Positions 60,494 through 64,000 of a DNA stretch of 64,000 nucleotides are shown here, piece after piece. Positions within the stretch are counted from its first letter, which is position 1. Every line of letters starts with the position of its first letter. The translations under genes were made by a program, and so were the position numbers. The notes beneath the pieces are model-generated. The model worked only from the letters and a program-made list of their open reading frames with translations. It was not told the origin of the DNA and ran no database searches. Source of the DNA: Cellulomonas chengniuliangii (lineage in GTDB: Bacteria > Actinomycetota > Actinomycetes > Actinomycetales > Cellulomonadaceae); assembly GCF_024508335.1 (NCBI RefSeq), contig NZ_CP101988.1, forward strand, positions 2,294,001-2,358,000, read 5' to 3'.

Positions 60494-62178
60494 GTCAGCC
60501 CCTTCAGCACGGCGAGCCGCAACCTCAGCAACGACGACGCGTCCGCTGCCAGGTCCGGGTCGGCCAGCACCTGCGCGGCCGACTCGCCCTCGAGCCGGGC
60601 CTGCTCGGCGGACCTCTCGGCGAGGTCCTCCCGCAGCAGGTCGCAGGCGCGGGCCCCTGGCGCGCCCAGCAGGTCCACCAGCAGGGCGCGCGCCGGCTCG
60701 ACCCCCACCGCCGCGGCCAGCGCCACAGCGGCCAGGCCGTCCTCCCCCAGCGCGCGCTCGGCCCGCTGGGCTCGGCGGGCCGCGCGGGCGTCGCTCCGGG
60801 CGCGACCGGCGGGCACAGACGCCTCCGCGAGCGCGGACCGCGCGGCGTCGGCGCTGCCCGCGGCCCACTGCGCGGCCGACAGCTCCGCTGCGGCGGCGCG
60901 CAGCTCGACTCGCCCCTCGGCTGGCCACGCGGCCTCGAGCGATCGGCCACCGGCGGGCGCGTCGGCCCTGGTGAGATGGGTGCGGATCATCCGCTCGGCC
61001 TGCGCGCCGGCCGCGGCGAGGTTCGCCGCCGCCGAGCGGGTGACGTCGCGCGTCAGCGGGACGAGAGCCTCGCTGCGCGCGCGGCCGGTCCGCCGTGATC
61101 CACGCACCCGGCCGGACGGGCGCACCAGGCCGTCGAGCGGCGCCCCGCCCATCGTGAGCTCGGTCCACCGGGCGCGCGCGGCGCCGTCGGCCACCGCCCC
61201 GCCATGCACCCCCGCGCGGGCGCGCTCCTGAGGGCCCTGCACCGCGAGGTCGAGCTCGGCCGCCAGCCCCTCCGCGGCGTCGGCCTGCGCCTGCACAGCG
61301 TCCGCGAGCTCGTCGACCCAGGGGCGCAACGCCGCGAGCGATCCGCGCAGCGTGCGGGCGATCACGGTGCGGGCGCGATCGGGCCCCGCGAGCATGGTCA
61401 GCCACCGCATGATCGGCGCGACGACCGCTGCCGAGAGCGGGCCCTCGTGCGGCCCGACGTCCGGCACCACGAACAGCGGGGCGCCCTCGAGGCCGTGCGT
61501 GCGCAGCCGGTCCAGCAGGTCGCCGCGCACAGTGGGCAGCGACGCCGGGGAGACTCGGTTGAGCACCATGGCGATCGACGCGCCGCGCTCGACCGCGCCT
61601 TCCAGCACCTGCCACGGCAGGGCGTCGCCGTAGCGGGCGGCGGTCGTGACGAACAGCCACAGGTCGGCCGCCTCGAGCAGCTGGTGCGCGGACTCGCGGT
61701 TCGACTCGAGCACGGAGTCCAGGTCGGGGGCGTCGAGCAGGGCGATGCCGCGCGGGACCTGGTCGTTGGCGACGACCTCGACGGACTCGAGCACCGGGTG
61801 CTGCGAGAGCAGGTCGGCGTCGGCGGGGTTGTGGGCCAGCACCGGCCGACGCGTCGTGGGGCGCAGCACCCCCGCCGCGGTGACCTCCGCGCCGAGCAGC
61901 GAGTTGACGAGCGTGGACTTGCCCGCGCCCGTCGATCCGGCCACGACCACGATCGCCGGTGCCGAGAGCTCCTCGAGGCGGGGCACCAGGTGCTCGCCGA
62001 GCTGGTCCACGAGCCGGCGGCGCGAGGCCCGGGCGGCGTCGACCCCCGGGATCTCGAGCGGGAAGCCGGTGCGCTCGACGTCCCGGCGGAGGTCGCGGAC
62101 GGCGTCCAGCAGCGACGTCGCGGCGAGCGGACGAGGCAGCACCGCCTCGGCGATGTCGGTTCCCGCTGCTGCTGTCAC
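60490..62178 (-). CDS. Dynamin-like GTPase (first of a pair)
   Basis: A 562-aa protein. P-loop GSTGAGKST at 81-89, switch TTRRPVLAHNP, G3 LLDAPDLDS near 148 and G4 MVLNRVS. A long Ala/Arg-rich helical region (~300-560) follows, without clear membrane segments. It pairs with the downstream membrane-bearing GTPase as in bacterial tandem dynamin-like systems. GTG at 62178 chosen from the leaderless -10 GAGGAT 7 nt upstream; an in-frame ATG 14 codons earlier lacks a ribosome-binding site. Confidence 0.83.
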   Translation of the reverse strand: MTAAAGTDIAEAVLPRPLAATSLLDAVRDLRRDVERTGFPLEIPGVDAARASRRRLVDQLGEHLVPRLEELSAPAIVVVAGSTGAGKSTLVNSLLGAEVTAAGVLRPTTRRPVLAHNPADADLLSQHPVLESVEVVANDQVPRGIALLDAPDLDSVLESNRESAHQLLEAADLWLFVTTAARYGDALPWQVLEGAVERGASIAMVLNRVSPASLPTVRGDLLDRLRTHGLEGAPLFVVPDVGPHEGPLSAAVVAPIMRWLTMLAGPDRARTVIARTLRGSLAALRPWVDELADAVQAQADAAEGLAAELDLAVQGPQERARAGVHGGAVADGAARARWTELTMGGAPLDGLVRPSGRVRGSRRTGRARSEALVPLTRDVTRSAAANLAAAGAQAERMIRTHLTRADAPAGGRSLEAAWPAEGRVELRAAAAELSAAQWAAGSADAARSALAEASVPAGRARSDARAARRAQRAERALGEDGLAAVALAAAVGVEPARALLVDLLGAPGARACDLLREDLAERSAEQARLEGESAAQVLADPDLAADASSLLRLRLAVLKGLT

Positions 62179-62297
62179 AGGCCATATCCTCACCCGCGGA
62201 CCTGTGCAGTCCAAACGCACGCGCCGCCTGGGCGGCCGCGGTTGGCTCTCACATACCCCGAGGGTCTGTCCGGCGCGGCACTACGCTGGTGGACCTG

Positions 62298-62370
<73 letters not shown>

Positions 62371-62430
62371 CCCACCGGCGCCGGGCGAACCCACCCGGCC
62401 ACCGTGAGCCGTGCCACGAGGAGGCCTCCC

Positions 62431-62859
62431 GTGCCTGCGTTGTCCCCACGACTGGCCGCGATCGTCGACGCGTTGCCGCTACGCCCCGGGATGCGCGTTA
62501 TGGAGATCGGCGGGGCGCCGGGGGCCGCCGCGAAGGAGGTCGCGAGACGCCTGGGGACCGGGCACGTCCTGGTCGTCGACCGGTCCGCCGCGGGAGTCGC
62601 GCACATCGAGCGGAACGCCGCTGACGAGATCACCGCCGGCCTCCTGAGCGTGCAGCAGGTCGCCGTGGAGGACTTCGAGCTGCTGCCGTCGCAGGAGCCG
62701 TTCGACCTGGCGTTCGCCATTCGGGTCGGCGCGCTCGACGGACGGCACCCCGAGGCGGGCGTCATGGCCCGACGCCGCATCGCCGCCGCGCTCACCCCGG
62801 CGGGGCGGCTGCTCATCGACGGGGGCGACCCGCTGCGGGAGGTCGAGCTGCCCCGCTGA
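62431..62859 (+). CDS. Small class I SAM-dependent methyltransferase-like protein
   Basis: A 142-aa protein. MRVMEIGGAPGAAAKEVARR is a Rossmann motif I with GxP-x-A instead of GxGxG, VLVVDRSAAGVAHIERN gives the acidic motif-II end (Asp), and FDLAFAIRVGALDG is motif IV. It is shorter than most relatives, lacking the usual C-terminal substrate part, and may be a reduced family member. GTG at 62431 with GAGGAGG upstream; an earlier in-frame GTG (62404) is possible. Substrate unknown. Confidence 0.72.
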   Translation: MPALSPRLAAIVDALPLRPGMRVMEIGGAPGAAAKEVARRLGTGHVLVVDRSAAGVAHIERNAADEITAGLLSVQQVAVEDFELLPSQEPFDLAFAIRVGALDGRHPEAGVMARRRIAAALTPAGRLLIDGGDPLREVELPR

Positions 62860-62880
62860 GGACGCCGGGACCGTGGCCCG

Positions 62881-63642
62881 TCACCCAGGGCCGGGGACCC
62901 CTGGCTCGGACGTGGCCGGCTGGCCCGGCGGGGCCCCGGCCGTCGGGCGCCGGGTGAGGTGCGTGCGGTCCACGATGGTCACACCGCCGAGGATCGCCAC
63001 GGCGAGCGCCACCGCGGCCAAGACGTCCGTCAGGAAGTGGTACCCGAGGTACAGCCGGCTCAAGGCCACCAGCACGACGCCCACCACCGTGGCGACGGTC
63101 CACCCCACCACGCGGGCGTGGCTGTGGCGCCGGCTCGTGGTGAGGTAGGCCGCGACGAGCAGCAGGGTCGCGGCCCCGATCGTGTGGCCGGACGGGAAGG
63201 ACGCCGTCGCCTCGGATCCGGGCACGTGCATCGTCTCCTCGGGCGGACGCGGCCGTGCCACGACTCCCTTCACCGCGAGCGAGATGAGGGTCGAGCCGAC
63301 CATGGCGCCGACCAGGAGCAGCGGACGCCACCACTCGTGGCGGGCCAGCACCCACGCCACGCACGCCACGAGGACCAGCAGCGGCAGCACGCTCGGCCCG
63401 GAGACGAACGTGATCGCCTCGAGCACGGCGGTGGCGGTGGGACCGCGGCGCTCGACGAGCCACTCGAGCACCGGGAGATCGGCGGCGGACACGTCGTCGC
63501 GCTCCCGGACCGCGTCCAGAAGCACGAAGAAGGCGACGAGGCCGAGCACGATCAGCACGAGCCCGGGAGCGACGACGCGCACGGGCGGGTGGGCGCGCAG
63601 CCAGTCTCCCGCCTGGACGCGCAACGCGGAGCCGGAGGACAT
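62881..63642 (-). CDS. PAP2-family membrane phosphatase
   Basis: A 253-aa protein with about six membrane helices. The three acid-phosphatase motifs are complete: KGVVARPRP (125-133), PSGH (150-153) and SRLYLGYHFLTD (195-206, His202/Asp206). It probably dephosphorylates lipid phosphates such as undecaprenyl pyrophosphate or phosphatidic acid at the outer face of the membrane. ATG at 63642 lies 6 nt after TAGCGT (63649-63654, minus), so it is probably leaderless. The C-terminal tail is Pro/Gly-rich. Confidence 0.92.
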   Translation of the reverse strand: MSSGSALRVQAGDWLRAHPPVRVVAPGLVLIVLGLVAFFVLLDAVRERDDVSAADLPVLEWLVERRGPTATAVLEAITFVSGPSVLPLLVLVACVAWVLARHEWWRPLLLVGAMVGSTLISLAVKGVVARPRPPEETMHVPGSEATASFPSGHTIGAATLLLVAAYLTTSRRHSHARVVGWTVATVVGVVLVALSRLYLGYHFLTDVLAAVALAVAILGGVTIVDRTHLTRRPTAGAPPGQPATSEPGVPGPG

Positions 63643-63865
63643 GCGCCGACGCTACCGGCGGGTCGGCGGGCCCGCCCGGGGAGGATCCGCGCCGCACAGG
63701 GCGCGTCTCGGCCGTCCGCGGTCAGCAGCCGCGGTCGTGCGCCCGGTGTCCGGGATGCCGGAAAAGAACGTGACCCCGCTTCGCGTCGAGTGATTGGCTC
63801 GAGCTACCGCGGTGACTCCACGGGCCCGGCCAGGCCCGACCCAGTCCGACCTTCTGGAGCACCTC

Positions 63866-64000
63866 ATGCACCCGTCCCTGAGCAACGACCTCGTCCTCCT
63901 GGAGCACCGTCAGCGCCTCGCCGACGCCCAGCTCCAGCGCGAGCAGCGCGCGCGCCGATCATCCGGCGACGAGCACGCGGCACATCCACCAGAACCGGCC
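63866..64000 (+). CDS. Small unrecognised protein, partial at window end
   Basis: An open frame from ATG 63866 with TGGAGCACC upstream runs off the window after 45 codons. It begins MHPSLSNDLVLLEHRQRLAD and continues with a highly charged helical stretch (AQLQREQRARRSSGDEH). No family recognised; it resembles the small, Arg/Glu-rich proteins common in actinobacteria. The 223-nt region between it and the PAP2 gene shows no other feature. Confidence 0.5.
   Translation, partial: MHPSLSNDLVLLEHRQRLADAQLQREQRARRSSGDEHAAHPPEPA

Overview
The window is chromosomal DNA of a high-GC Gram-positive bacterium, most likely a cellulomonad or another Micrococcales actinobacterium (inference from gene content, not from a database search). 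Pointers are strong G/C preference at third codon positions, many GTG starts, the actinobacterial order tig / clpP1 / clpP2 / clpX, coenzyme F420 genes, a homologue of the mycothiol-dependent DsbA-like oxidoreductases, a baeRF/Rv2629-type protein, an Eis-type acetyltransferase, and many promoters that start transcription at or next to the start codon. I saw no insertion sequence, prophage, CRISPR array or rRNA gene. Almost everything is housekeeping or core metabolism, with two small degenerate stretches.

Layout. 1-1.6 kb: partial cofE/fbiB and an FGD-like F420 enzyme (minus strand). 1.8-8.6 kb: DUF3105 and DUF305 membrane proteins, valS, then a polar amino-acid ABC importer behind an ArgR-like box. 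8.6-10.5 kb: long-chain acyl-CoA synthetase. 10.5-16.7 kb (minus): baeRF protein, chorismate mutase, clpX, clpP2, clpP1, tig, with a ClgR-type operator before clpP1. 16.9-17.2 kb: tRNA-Pro and tRNA-Gly, followed by a gene-poor stretch. 17.8-19.8 kb: formaldehyde dehydrogenase and an SGNH hydrolase. 19.8-21.7 kb: polycysteine leader peptide, cysK, cysE. 21.8-25.6 kb: YtrA-type GntR regulator with a membrane partner, an F420 LLM enzyme and a BenE-like transporter. 25.6-33.9 kb: a second polycysteine leader and a seven-gene organosulfur operon. 34-40.8 kb: alkyltransferase-like protein, PP2C phosphatase, Eis-like acetyltransferase, rpiB, M13 peptidase, a small membrane protein and a DsbA-like protein. 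40.9-41.8 kb: decayed RidA and cytidine deaminase genes. 41.9-50.3 kb: pepN, malQ, prolyl oligopeptidase, MscS channel. 50.3-52.4 kb: PTS EIIB and ptsI. 52.4-64 kb: truncated haemoglobin, thioesterases, VOC protein, NAD-binding DUF2867 protein, ettA, ssb, a pair of overlapping dynamin-like GTPases, tRNA-Arg, a small methyltransferase, a PAP2 phosphatase and a partial small gene.

The most interesting theme is sulfur control. Two unannotated short ORFs, one before cysK-cysE and one before the organosulfur operon, encode peptides with clustered cysteine codons (CC..CC and CC..C.CCC) followed by alternative hairpins. This is the layout of cysteine-responsive translational attenuation. The second operon joins an SsuABC-type importer, an SfnG-type sulfone monooxygenase and a MetY-type sulfhydrylase, which suggests sulfur scavenging down to homocysteine, with an acetyl-CoA synthetase that could recycle the acetate MetY releases. 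A second theme is leaderless expression: about eleven genes have an A-n-n-n-T -10 element 5-7 nt before the start codon.
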